Part shown: one piece after another, positions 20,774 through 27,154 of the stretch
Position numbering within the stretch: the first letter of the stretch is position 1
Layout of the letters: every line of letters starts with the position of its first letter
Origin: a virus
Length of the DNA: 27,154 nt
Strand: one strand, 5' to 3'
IMG/VR virus record: IMGVR_UViG_3300005731_000104
Coordinates: 1 to 27,154 of that record
The notes under the pieces: generated by a model
What the model was told of the DNA's origin: nothing
The model's input: the letters and a program-made list of their open reading frames with translations, nothing else
Database searches by the model: none
Made by a program: the position numbers and the translations under genes

Positions 20774-21492
20774 TTCGCCACCTCGCGCTGGCTCATCAAA
20801 CACTCAGCCTCAAGGCACGCATAAGCCACCGCGTCCTCGGCTGAGTCCCGGTGCGCCTCTGGTGCGGATGCCTGACGAACCCGCTTGAGCAGGCTCATCA
20901 GCAGCCAGCCTTCCCACTCGGTTAGGTCACGCCCGGTCACGGAATTGAACGCAGCCACCGTGCGACCCATGCTCCGCTCGCTGCCCTTTCGGTCGTAGGT
21001 CTTTCCGCGCTCTGCTAACAGATCGGCGGCTTTTGTGGCGAAGGCAGCGGCAGTGTGCTGGTCGTCGTACAGACCGAGTTTCTGACTTTCACATACCAGC
21101 TCATCGAGTCGCTTTGATTCAATCTCGGAAAACGCTTCGTCTTCTTCGGGGGTGGTGACGCTGGGTTGTTGGGCTAGGCGGGAGCGGGTTATGCAGCAAC
21201 CATCAAACCATTCAATCTGTTCAGAAACGTCGGTGTAGTACTTATCACCTTGGGTGTCGCACTCAACAACCGCGTCATTAGGCCACACGTTAAATCCGGG
21301 GTTCTGTACCCAGCCTTCGGCGTCTGGAACTGCACGTGAATGCGTGTTGAGTGTTGTGTTAATCCATACCCACTCGCATGCCGGCAACGGTTCTTCCCAG
21401 TCTGGCTCGCATTCAACAATCATCAAGTCAGGCCACGGATTCACCCCAGTGTTCTTGATCCACTTCGTCCCGTAATCACTGCGACCGCTCAT
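20770..21492 (-). CDS. Two-part early protein: WP-repeat N-terminus plus DUF6378-like C-terminus
   Basis: 240 residues. The N-terminal 100 contain a duplicated motif: VNPWPDLMIVECE (residues 17-29) and FNVWPNDAVVECD (67-79), each with flanking Gly and Trp. This is probably a small beta domain present twice. The C-terminal half (about 147-240: AADLLAERGKTYDRKGSERSMGRTVAAFNSVTGRDLTEWEGWLLMSLLKRVRQA..HRDSAEDAVAYACL) matches the pattern of the phage DUF6378 domain (RGK.Y...E...; LL.K..R; DS..DA..Y); its function is unknown. The Shine-Dalgarno GGAGGCG precedes ATG 21,492. It is coupled to the following gene by GTGA. Confidence 0.7.
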   Translation of the reverse strand: MSGRSDYGTKWIKNTGVNPWPDLMIVECEPDWEEPLPACEWVWINTTLNTHSRAVPDAEGWVQNPGFNVWPNDAVVECDTQGDKYYTDVSEQIEWFDGCCITRSRLAQQPSVTTPEEDEAFSEIESKRLDELVCESQKLGLYDDQHTAAAFATKAADLLAERGKTYDRKGSERSMGRTVAAFNSVTGRDLTEWEGWLLMSLLKRVRQASAPEAHRDSAEDAVAYACLEAECLMSQREVAK

Positions 21493-21595
21493 AACTCGCC
21501 TCCAATTTATCGTCTACCCACGTCACAAACCGCGACCAGTGGGCGTCTGCCCAGTGGCACACGTCGCTGGCGGTTTCCAGCAATAAAACCATCAT
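21476..21595 (-). CDS. Small 39-residue hypothetical protein
   Basis: ATG 21,595 shares a base with the preceding stop (TGATG), and the 39-residue frame ends 17 bases inside the next gene. It encodes a hydrophobic-helical peptide with several Trp (VLLLETASDVCHWADAHW, FVTWVDDKLEAS). The upstream bases contain only a weak Shine-Dalgarno, so translation probably depends on coupling. Too short for a family assignment. Confidence 0.5.
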   Translation of the reverse strand: MMVLLLETASDVCHWADAHWSRFVTWVDDKLEASYERSQ

Positions 21596-21933
21596 CACCG
21601 CACCCCGTACTTCTTCATTGCCGCAAGCTGGTCGGGCGTTTCCTTGCCTCTTTTTGCGTGCCAGCCCCGAAGGGCGTGGCCGATGAACTTCCGGGGCGGG
21701 CGGGAGCCGGGGAGTTTCAGTTCGACAAGGGCGGCTGCAGGCGCGTGAGCACCGATGGGGGTGTTCACGGCCTCTTCGTGGGTCCACCCCGCGTATCGCC
21801 GGGTCCGGTACGTCGCACGCTTGATGTGCCCCGGCACGATGTGCGTTTCACCGCGCACCGTCACCTCGTAGTCGGGCGGTGTGGATGGCGGCTGGATGTC
21901 CATCGAGAGGACTTTTTTGAATCGTGGGTTCAT
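21595..21933 (-). CDS. Hypothetical basic early protein
   Basis: 112 residues from ATG 21,933, which overlaps the helicase stop (ATGA). It is basic and Pro-rich (VRGETHIVPGHIKRATYRTRRYAGWTHEEAVNTPIG...KFIGHALRGWHAKRG). The stretch RTRRYAGWTHEEAVNTP resembles the small 'GWxxEEAL..P' motif that recurs in phage DNA-binding or nuclease-associated proteins, so a nucleic-acid role is possible but weakly supported. An internal ATG (M11) is an alternative start. Confidence 0.6.
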   Translation of the reverse strand: MNPRFKKVLSMDIQPPSTPPDYEVTVRGETHIVPGHIKRATYRTRRYAGWTHEEAVNTPIGAHAPAAALVELKLPGSRPPRKFIGHALRGWHAKRGKETPDQLAAMKKYGVR

Positions 21934-23576
21934 GCCGCCGCCTCGAAGAAACGCACTTCATCGACTTGAAAAAAGCGTCCGTTCTGGCTGACACAAATAC
22001 GCCGTGGTTCGCGCAACTCATGCGAACGGTGCAATGCGTCATCAACGCTAGTTGGCGTCGGGATGTTGCCCCCACGGTCTGACCACCAGCGTGCTGCACG
22101 AATGCCAGCCCCGCCGTCGCGCCCAATCGTCACCCACTCGTTGAACGTCTGCAGGCCGCATACATACGAAACCTTCATGGATTCCGCCCCTGTCGCCTGC
22201 TTGACGTGCTTGCTGTACCGGGCTCGCTTTACGTCGTGCCAGCGCGGTTCGGCTGTTGCTGCCATCGGGCTGGTGCTGTCTGCAGTTAGGTCGAGTTTGT
22301 CCCAGTGGTCTTTTTCTGCGTCCGATGCAAATGAATGGCCGCACTCAGGGCATTCGCTCGCATTCATGGCAATCAGTGCCTCACACTCTGGGCATTCTTT
22401 GGTCTGCGGCTCATCAACGCCGCGCTTCTTGCGGCGATGCACTTTGATCTTGTCGATGGGGCCGTGTCGCCTGACATTGCTGCCATAGTCAAGAAGGAGG
22501 CAATACTCCTTACCTGGCGCCACACGCATGCCCCGCCCGATAATCTGCACATGAAGAACGGTTGATTGCGTGGCACGCAACATCACCACCATGTCCACAT
22601 CCGGCACATCGAATCCCGTGGTGAACACAGCGCAGTTAACTAATGCCTGAAACTCGCCAGCCTTAAAACGACGGACTGTTTCATCGCGTTCGGCAATGGA
22701 ATGCGTGCCGACCACATAATCGGCTGCAATGCCGCGCTGCTCTAGACCGGCGACGGTCTGCTCTACGTGTTCAACATTGCTGCAGAAAATGATCCACTTC
22801 TTGCGATCACAGGCATTCCCGCGCTTGACCACTTCGTCAAGGATCGGGCCAGATGCGGACATAAATGCGTTGGCCATCTGGTTTTCATCGTATTCGCCAC
22901 GCACGATCTTGATACTGGACAGGTCAACCGATGACTTGCTTCCAACAGACTTCACCGGGGCAACCCGTTTGAGATCGAGCAATTCCTTGACCGAAATGCT
23001 GTGGCAGATATCGTCAAAGACGTACTTCGACAATTCTTCTGGGTCTGTCTCGCCATCACGAACAATCGGCCCGCCACCAGTCCGGTACGGGGTCGCAGTC
23101 AGCCCCACTACAACCGGGTTCCCTAGTCGCTCGAATACTTGCTGGTACTGGCTCTTTGGCTTGTCCTCATCGTCTGTGACCAAGAACGGTACGCGATGGC
23201 ACTCGTCAACAATCACGACATCAAAATGCGGCAGGCTTTTTGCCCGCGCCAGTGATTGCACGCTGGCGAAAACAATGGGCTGGTCCAGTTCCTTGCGCTT
23301 CATGCCTGCTGCGTAAACGCCGACCGGGGATTCCGGCCAGACATCGAGCAGGCGTTCTTCGTTCTGGGCGACAAGCTCTTTGACATGCACAAGCATCAAG
23401 ATGCGCTGGTTTGGCCAGGCCTTGAGAACTTCGGAGCAGAACCAGGCAACGATGACGCTTTTGCCCGATGCAGTCGGCGCTTCAACAACCGTGGACTTGC
23501 CAGGGTTTGCGTACAGGTACGCCATCAGGTCTTCATAGGCGCGTTGTTGAAATGGGAATGGGGTGACGAGACTCAA
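21930..23576 (-). CDS. SF2 DNA helicase with C-terminal zinc ribbon (TTG start)
   Basis: 548 residues. The start is TTG 23,576, which overlaps the preceding stop as TTGA with GAGGT upstream; the next Met is 18 residues in and would remove the conserved PFPFQQRAYEDL. Motifs in order: Walker A APTASGKS (33-40), DECH (124-127), TATP (160-163), then the C-terminal RecA domain with motif VI QIIGRGMR (344-351). A zinc ribbon follows (C395, C398, C409, C412 in CPECEALIAMNASECPECGHSF). Such helicases unwind DNA, often in replication or recombination. It lies directly downstream of a nuclease, an ssDNA-binding protein and a RecA-fold ATPase. Confidence 0.92.
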   Translation of the reverse strand: MSLVTPFPFQQRAYEDLMAYLYANPGKSTVVEAPTASGKSVIVAWFCSEVLKAWPNQRILMLVHVKELVAQNEERLLDVWPESPVGVYAAGMKRKELDQPIVFASVQSLARAKSLPHFDVVIVDECHRVPFLVTDDEDKPKSQYQQVFERLGNPVVVGLTATPYRTGGGPIVRDGETDPEELSKYVFDDICHSISVKELLDLKRVAPVKSVGSKSSVDLSSIKIVRGEYDENQMANAFMSASGPILDEVVKRGNACDRKKWIIFCSNVEHVEQTVAGLEQRGIAADYVVGTHSIAERDETVRRFKAGEFQALVNCAVFTTGFDVPDVDMVVMLRATQSTVLHVQIIGRGMRVAPGKEYCLLLDYGSNVRRHGPIDKIKVHRRKKRGVDEPQTKECPECEALIAMNASECPECGHSFASDAEKDHWDKLDLTADSTSPMAATAEPRWHDVKRARYSKHVKQATGAESMKVSYVCGLQTFNEWVTIGRDGGAGIRAARWWSDRGGNIPTPTSVDDALHRSHELREPRRICVSQNGRFFQVDEVRFFEAAA

Positions 23577-24628
23577 AACGGCACCTCGCCAAGCAGAACT
23601 TCCTTCATCTCTGCCAGCAGCATGTCAAGCGTGCCGGCCTGTTCGATAGCCTTGCTGCTTAGCTCGTAATCAGCATTCATAAATGTCTGTTCGCCAGATT
23701 TGTAGCGAATCCATGCGCCTTTCTCGTCGGCGGCATCAACTTCTGCGTGGACAAGCGGAGGAATAAAACGGTGGTCCCGGCAGGCTTTTTCCTGGGTGTA
23801 GGTGTCGAGCATGTCGCGGTTGTGCTTTTCGCAGAACCATGCCGCCTCGTCATAACCATCCGTCAACGGCGTGGCATGAATGCATGTGCGGCAGCTCACC
23901 TTGGGCAGTGCATCACCGTGGCAAATGTCCCCGAAATTGCACCACTTGCATTTGTAGAATGAGGGGTCATCACTCAGCTTTTCCAGAGGGACAGGCGAGG
24001 ACACGATCTGCCCTGCACGACGGTGCAAGGCGTCATAAATCTTGGGTTGGTAATCGGTGCGAACCGATACCGTGCGCCGACCACCAGCGCTGTCAACGGT
24101 CATGTAGTGCCGTTTCATACCCGTCAGGCCCATGTATCCCTGCGCCTGGCCGAAGTAGGTTGTATTCCAGTTCTGCAGGGCGTCTTTCTCGCCGTGCTTC
24201 TCGATACAGCGTTCGAGGTCTTTCACGACCTTCTCGTCACAGGTCTTGTGTTCCCAGACATGCCAGGTATTCGGAGCCTGAACAATCCCGAGGATGGCTC
24301 CGTCCATGTGGCCGCGCACATGGCCAGCCCAGGTGGTGACACCGAATTGCTTGCCGTCAGGACCGTGCGTGTGCAGTTCCAGGCTGGGAACCTTGCGCAA
24401 GTCATCAGCGCGCACATCCTCGGTACGGTGCCCGTCCGCGAACTTGCGCAGGGTGTCGGCAGCAAATACTTCCGGCGAGACCCAGCGGAAGCGATACCAG
24501 AGCTTGCGGGCGCAGTCATCGGCCCAGGAACTCAAGCCCAGGTAATTCCTGGGCTTGGTGTCCTGCTCTTGCTCGATGGCCTTGTCCATCGCTTCGAGCG
24601 TGGGGTCGCTGTGAACAGCAACTTTCAT
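23573..24628 (-). CDS. Cas4-like PD-(D/E)XK exonuclease with Fe-S cysteine pattern
   Basis: 351 residues. The nuclease motifs are D109 (GHVRGHMDG), E126-x-K128 (WEHKT) and the downstream Gln (YFGQAQGYM). Cys39 (DDCARKLWY) and the C-terminal C227-x2-C230-x5-C236 (CKWCNFGDICHG) reproduce the four-cysteine layout that holds a [4Fe-4S] cluster in Cas4/AddB-type nucleases. A second Cys group lies beyond it (CRTC 246-249, C266, C283). Such enzymes digest DNA ends to make ssDNA for annealing recombination. The gene lies between the DUF669 and helicase genes. ATG 24,628 follows the preceding stop by 2 bases. Confidence 0.85.
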   Translation of the reverse strand: MKVAVHSDPTLEAMDKAIEQEQDTKPRNYLGLSSWADDCARKLWYRFRWVSPEVFAADTLRKFADGHRTEDVRADDLRKVPSLELHTHGPDGKQFGVTTWAGHVRGHMDGAILGIVQAPNTWHVWEHKTCDEKVVKDLERCIEKHGEKDALQNWNTTYFGQAQGYMGLTGMKRHYMTVDSAGGRRTVSVRTDYQPKIYDALHRRAGQIVSSPVPLEKLSDDPSFYKCKWCNFGDICHGDALPKVSCRTCIHATPLTDGYDEAAWFCEKHNRDMLDTYTQEKACRDHRFIPPLVHAEVDAADEKGAWIRYKSGEQTFMNADYELSSKAIEQAGTLDMLLAEMKEVLLGEVPF

Positions 24629-24630
24629 CG

Positions 24631-25110
24631 TTACGCAGCCCAGGGCGGTGTGCTGGCGGCAGGCTTGGCTTGCTGCGGGGGTTGCTGCATGGGACGGGGT
24701 TCCGCTGGTGCGCCACCAGCCTGGAGAGGCGCGTAGTCCGCCACTTCATTGCTGTCGCTGTACCCTGGTGAGGATGTCACCTTGACCTTGAGCATGGCGA
24801 ACTTGTCCTGCAGTTCGATGGTGTCACCGATTGCGCCAGCGCCGGTTGCGATGCAGATTCTCTTGAGCGTCCGCTGCGCGATATCGACGGCCTTCGGCTT
24901 GGGGTTGTCGAGGTTCAGGCGGTCCCAGATCAGACGGTTCGCATAAGGGCCGTCAACGACCTCCCAGGTCAGCTCCGTGTACGAGCCGGTTCCTGCCTTG
25001 GTAATTTTGTCCTCTATGTACTTGATGCGAGCCGGATAGATACCCGCAGGGAGTACGTCGCGTGCCGATACGGACTCGACAGCATTCAAATCAAAGTTCA
25101 GTTTTGCCAT
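24631..25110 (-). CDS. Single-stranded DNA-binding protein of DUF669 type
   Basis: 159 residues. The pattern LPAGIYPARIKYIEDKITKAGTGSY..LTWEVVDGPYANRLIWDRLNLDNP..A..IAQRTLKRICIATGA is typical of the DUF669 phage proteins that act as ssDNA-binding proteins beside Sak4 or other annealing systems. The last 35 residues are Pro/Gln/Ala-rich and flexible and end WAA, rather than the acidic tail of bacterial SSB. GGAGG lies about 10 bases upstream of ATG 25,110, just inside the end of the ATPase gene. Confidence 0.85.
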   Translation of the reverse strand: MAKLNFDLNAVESVSARDVLPAGIYPARIKYIEDKITKAGTGSYTELTWEVVDGPYANRLIWDRLNLDNPKPKAVDIAQRTLKRICIATGAGAIGDTIELQDKFAMLKVKVTSSPGYSDSNEVADYAPLQAGGAPAEPRPMQQPPQQAKPAASTPPWAA

Positions 25111-25112
25111 GT

Positions 25113-25889
25113 TTACGCGGCCTCCTTGGCCGTATTTGTTTGGTTGGTGATTGAGTTTTGAAGGGCGGCGTCGAATGCGGCCCATGACAGCTCGATGGTT
25201 TCCGGCAGGCCAAAACGGTTCTTGGCCAGGTAAGCCGGTTTCTCGGTGGTGTGGAGCAGGCGCTTTCCGGTGGTAATTCCGCGTGCTACCTGCTTGTTGA
25301 AGCCAGCGTCGGCCTTGGTAACGCTGGTGTGCCAGTTGGCAAACAGCACAGCGTCTGCCCATTCCTGAACCAGTGCGGACGCACTACGGTGCAGCTTGAT
25401 CTGGTGACGGTCATACGGGTCCGTTTCCGGGTTCTCGTAGCGTTTCACCTCGTTGTGTGCGATGAGTATCACCGCCATGCCGCGATCCCGCACGGCCGTA
25501 AAGCCAGACAGTATTTCCCGCCAGTAGTCCAGGGCGTGGACATAGCCCTTGCCGTAGCCCAAGTCCTCTACGGATTCCTTCCCGTGGTCATCTGCCACCC
25601 GCTTCCAGATCAGCGGTTCCAGGTGGTCCAGACTGTCCAAAAAGACCGTGTTGTACGGGTGGTCTTCTTTGGCCAGGGTGCCGATGGCCTCGACCAGTTC
25701 TTCGTAGGTACGAATCAGCGGGAAGTGCGGAACGTCCAGCACGCCGAGTCCGTCCTCGGTAAGCAGGCCCACCGGGTTCGGCGCGTCAGATGCAAGCGTC
25801 GTTTTACCGACGCCAGCCACGCCATAGAGGACGATCTTCGGCGGCTTGAGCTGGACGCCGGTTGTGATGGAAGAAAGATCGAAAGCCAT
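25113..25889 (-). CDS. Sak4-like RecA-fold ATPase (AAA_24), recombination protein
   Basis: 258 residues. Walker A is GVAGVGKT (23-30) in IVLYGVAGVGKTTLASDAPNP, and Walker B is TVFLD (81-85) in NTVFLDSLDHLE. Residues 130-150 (GMAVILIAHNEVKRYENPETDPYDRHQIKLHRSASALVQEWADAVLFA) match the AAA_24/Sak4 pattern. Sak4 proteins are Rad51-related phage recombinases that anneal DNA with the help of their SSB. The adjacent DUF669 gene, nuclease and helicase fit that role. It shares TAATG with the gene upstream and lies 2 bases ahead of the SSB gene. The C-terminal Asn/Thr/Ala tail is likely flexible. Confidence 0.88.
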   Translation of the reverse strand: MAFDLSSITTGVQLKPPKIVLYGVAGVGKTTLASDAPNPVGLLTEDGLGVLDVPHFPLIRTYEELVEAIGTLAKEDHPYNTVFLDSLDHLEPLIWKRVADDHGKESVEDLGYGKGYVHALDYWREILSGFTAVRDRGMAVILIAHNEVKRYENPETDPYDRHQIKLHRSASALVQEWADAVLFANWHTSVTKADAGFNKQVARGITTGKRLLHTTEKPAYLAKNRFGLPETIELSWAAFDAALQNSITNQTNTAKEAA

Positions 25890-26296
25890 TACGACGCCAC
25901 CTTCACCGTCAGCGACGGTTTCTTCGGGGTGGTGGTCATTGCTGCATACAGCGCATCCAGGCTGTCAGGCTCGTTCTCCTGCAGGTACTTGAACTCCTTG
26001 GCTTCCAGTTCGTACTTGCGACGGAGCAGGCGCTCCGCGTTCGGCAAACGCTTCCAGTTGGCCTCGACAATTTTGCTGTCGAGCTTGCGGGTGTACCCTG
26101 TATTCACCGAGATCGTCAGGTCTTCGGCTTTCACAGTCGTTGTGCCTTCGTCTTTGAGATTGATCTGAGCTACCAACTTCTGCTCAATCTTCAGACGTGC
26201 CTCGCGGGCGGCGTTCTCGGCCTTTTTGGCCTCCAGGTACAGATGGCCAAGTTCCATCAGGGATGGCTCAACCTTCAGTTTTACTACGGGTGGCAT
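25889..26296 (-). CDS. Small protein of the recombination operon
   Basis: 135 residues, highly charged and helical (EPSLMELGHLYLEAKKAENAAREARLKIEQKLV, RKYELEAKEFKYLQ), with the pattern seen in small proteins encoded beside Sak4-type recombinase genes. The exact family is not certain to me. The Shine-Dalgarno AAGGAGG lies 6-7 bases from ATG 26,296. It is coupled to the ATPase (TAATG) and overlaps the gene upstream by 13 bases. Confidence 0.7.
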   Translation of the reverse strand: MPPVVKLKVEPSLMELGHLYLEAKKAENAAREARLKIEQKLVAQINLKDEGTTTVKAEDLTISVNTGYTRKLDSKIVEANWKRLPNAERLLRRKYELEAKEFKYLQENEPDSLDALYAAMTTTPKKPSLTVKVAS

Positions 26297-26517
26297 TGTT
26301 TGCCTCCTTGGTCGGTGGGTTGTTTGTGTGCTTGGCGGACGAGCTTGAATGCCGCCTGCCGATGCTCGCGTTCAACCAGTCGCTGGACCTCAAGCAGTCC
26401 GATGGCGATCTGGTTTTCAAGCCACAGCACCTTGCTGTCGCTGATTTCCAGCTTCGGGTGCGTGGCAATATTTCGGGCGATGTCGATTGCCCGCTGCGGG
26501 ATCGTTCGCTGATTCAT
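26284..26517 (-). CDS. Small hypothetical early protein
   Basis: 77 residues, helical (PQRAIDIARNIATHPKLEISDSKVLWLENQIAIGLLEVQRLVEREHRQAAFKLVRQA). ATG 26,517 overlaps the preceding 27-residue gene's stop (ATGA). The frame ends 13 bases inside the next gene. No recognised domain; the even hydrophobic pattern suggests helical bundles. Confidence 0.65.
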   Translation of the reverse strand: MNQRTIPQRAIDIARNIATHPKLEISDSKVLWLENQIAIGLLEVQRLVEREHRQAAFKLVRQAHKQPTDQGGKQCHP

Positions 26518-26597
26518 CCGATCACCCCCGCTATGAACAAGAGAATCCCGGCAGTGCAGGACGCCGTTGTCAGCGTGATTCCGATGGCGTCGATCAC
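26514..26597 (-). CDS. Tiny 27-residue membrane peptide
   Basis: A 28-codon ORF begins with GTG inside the stop of the gene before it (GTGA) and ends in ATGA with the next gene. A strong AAGGAGG sits four bases ahead. The peptide is almost entirely a transmembrane helix (IGITLTTASCTAGILLFIAGVIG). Two-sided overlap coupling plus a strong ribosome binding site in front argue for a real gene, well below usual length cut-offs. Function unknown. Confidence 0.55.
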   Translation of the reverse strand: MIDAIGITLTTASCTAGILLFIAGVIG

Positions 26598-27040
26598 GCT
26601 GCCTCCTTGCGTGCCTTGATCATGTGATCGGCTGCTGCAAGCAGGTCAGCCAGGGGGTCAAAGCTGCGGCGGACCATCCAGTCGCCAAGCGTCTTTTCGG
26701 CCCAGTCGGAAGCCAGTGTCTTGACGTTCTGGCAGAACATCCGGCCAGCCAGGTTGGCGTTGATGTCGCTGTGGCTGTTGGCCACGGCTTTGGCGAAAAC
26801 GATGTTTCCGCTTTTCACTTCGCTGTTCGATCCCGCGATGAAAGGGGTCAAATTCTGGTTGTCGTTGAAGTACTCCCAGAACTCCGCAATCAGGGGAGCG
26901 TTGTCGGCCAGCAGCGTGACGATCTCGTCAGCCTGGTCATTTTCGATCTCGCCGCGAGGGTCGATCTCAAGCAGTTCGCAGATCGAGGTCACACATGCCT
27001 CGGCTACAAATGTTGTCAGTTGGTTCGGTCGGTTGGTCAC
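26594..27040 (-). CDS. First gene of the leftward early operon, hypothetical
   Basis: 148 residues from GTG 27,040, chosen because AGAGGTG lies 5 bases upstream; another in-frame GTG at 27,082 would lie inside the promoter. The protein is helical (CVTSICELLEIDPRGEIENDQADEIVTLLADNAPLIAEFWEYF..., LAGRMFCQNVKTLASDWAEKTLGDWMVRRSFDPLADLLAAADHMIKARKEA) with no recognised motif. Being first after the promoter, it will be expressed early. The C-terminal stop overlaps the GTG of the tiny membrane peptide. Confidence 0.65.
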   Translation of the reverse strand: MTNRPNQLTTFVAEACVTSICELLEIDPRGEIENDQADEIVTLLADNAPLIAEFWEYFNDNQNLTPFIAGSNSEVKSGNIVFAKAVANSHSDINANLAGRMFCQNVKTLASDWAEKTLGDWMVRRSFDPLADLLAAADHMIKARKEAA

Positions 27041-27072
27041 TTGTTCACCTCTGTGTTCGGTTGGTGAGACAC

Positions 27073-27101
27073 ATGAAAACACGAACGTGTGGCTGTGTCA
27101 A
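27073..27101 (-). promoter_or_regulatory. Leftward sigma70-type promoter of the early operon (pL-like)
   Basis: On the minus strand there is a perfect TTGACA (plus 27,096-27,101), a 17-base spacer and TTTCAT (27,073-27,078; 4 of 6 match to TATAAT). It lies about 33-61 bases ahead of the first gene start and faces the int/recombination operon, as pL does in lambda. Confidence 0.6.
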
Positions 27102-27105
27102 CACG
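27079..27105. promoter_or_regulatory. Operator-like palindromes in the early promoter
   Basis: A perfect inverted repeat ACACG-AA-CGTGT (27,079-27,090) lies in the -35/-10 spacer. A third ACACG half-site is at 27,101-27,105, and GTGT-CA-ACAC (27,095-27,104) covers the -35. They are good candidates for repressor or Cro binding; no repressor gene is in the window. Confidence 0.5.
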
Positions 27106-27132
27106 CTTGTGATTATTTTTATCGCAGGCATG

Positions 27133-27154
27133 AAAAAACCCCGCCGTGGCGGGG
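27133..27154 (-). terminator. Leftward intrinsic terminator at the window edge
   Basis: On the minus strand CCCCGC pairs with GCGGGG (plus 27,139-27,154) around a CACG loop, followed by six T (plus-strand A at 27,133-27,138). It ends a leftward transcript arriving from the right, just ahead of the early promoter. Confidence 0.85.

Noticed and set aside
25251-26168. Plus-strand ORF of 305 codons opposite the Sak4-like gene
   Set aside because: It is a shadow of a clear Walker A/B ATPase and crosses the boundary between two real genes.

Overview
The window looks like part of the genome of a temperate tailed bacteriophage, GC-rich by eye, probably infecting a gammaproteobacterium or close relative. 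The host guess rests on the tRNA-Thr(UGU) 3' half used as attachment core, the Rz/Rz1-type spanins (Gram-negative host) and strong AGGAGG-type ribosome binding sites. No bacterial housekeeping gene is present. The layout resembles lambda: rightward late genes, then an attachment site, then leftward integrase, excisionase and recombination genes starting from a pL-like promoter near the right edge. Because phage genes lie on both sides of the att core, this is most simply attP of the unintegrated (circular or virion) form, not a prophage end.

Positions 1-13,880 (+) hold virion genes: the end of an S74 (self-cleaving chaperone) tail fibre, a beta-helix tailspike-like protein, six proteins of likely virion or DNA-ejection type (coiled-coil, glycine-zipper and Ala-rich helical proteins), a collagen-like fibre protein, a 706-residue repeat fibre and four smaller or repeat-rich proteins. 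Three near-identical small terminators sit just before ribosome binding sites in this region (about 1580, 9015 and 13,897). A reverse-strand membrane-protein gene at 8652-8921 looks like a moron.

Positions 13,937-17,170 (+) are lysis and late accessory genes joined by short overlaps: T7-lysozyme-type amidase, holin-like protein, Rz and overlapping Rz1, a membrane coiled-coil protein, an exported small protein, an HTH-metallophosphoesterase, a 37-residue membrane protein and a 49-residue Cys-rich protein. A strong GNRA-loop terminator closes the operon at 17,196-17,222.

Positions 17,235-17,466 are attP: a tRNA-Thr(UGU) 3' half flanked by three CGAYARGTGG arm-type repeats. Positions 17,471-27,040 (-) form a tightly packed early operon. 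Read from its promoter at about 27,073-27,101, it encodes a few small proteins, a Sak4-like RecA-fold ATPase, a DUF669-type ssDNA-binding protein, a Cas4-like PD-(D/E)XK nuclease, an SF2 helicase, a run of small hypothetical proteins (including a lipoprotein), an adenine methyltransferase, an AlpA/Xis-like protein and a tyrosine integrase. The ATPase, ssDNA-binding protein, nuclease and helicase form a plausible recombination/replication module. A leftward terminator at 27,133-27,154 insulates this operon from whatever lies to the right.

Base composition is mosaic. AT-rich patches at 1-533, about 5640-9000 and about 10,050-11,100 alternate with about 60-68 percent GC sequence, marking exchanged modules, above all in receptor-binding genes. 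No phage repressor, portal, capsid, terminase or tape-measure gene is visible, so morphotype is uncertain; a podovirus-like particle is my best guess from the ejection-type proteins.
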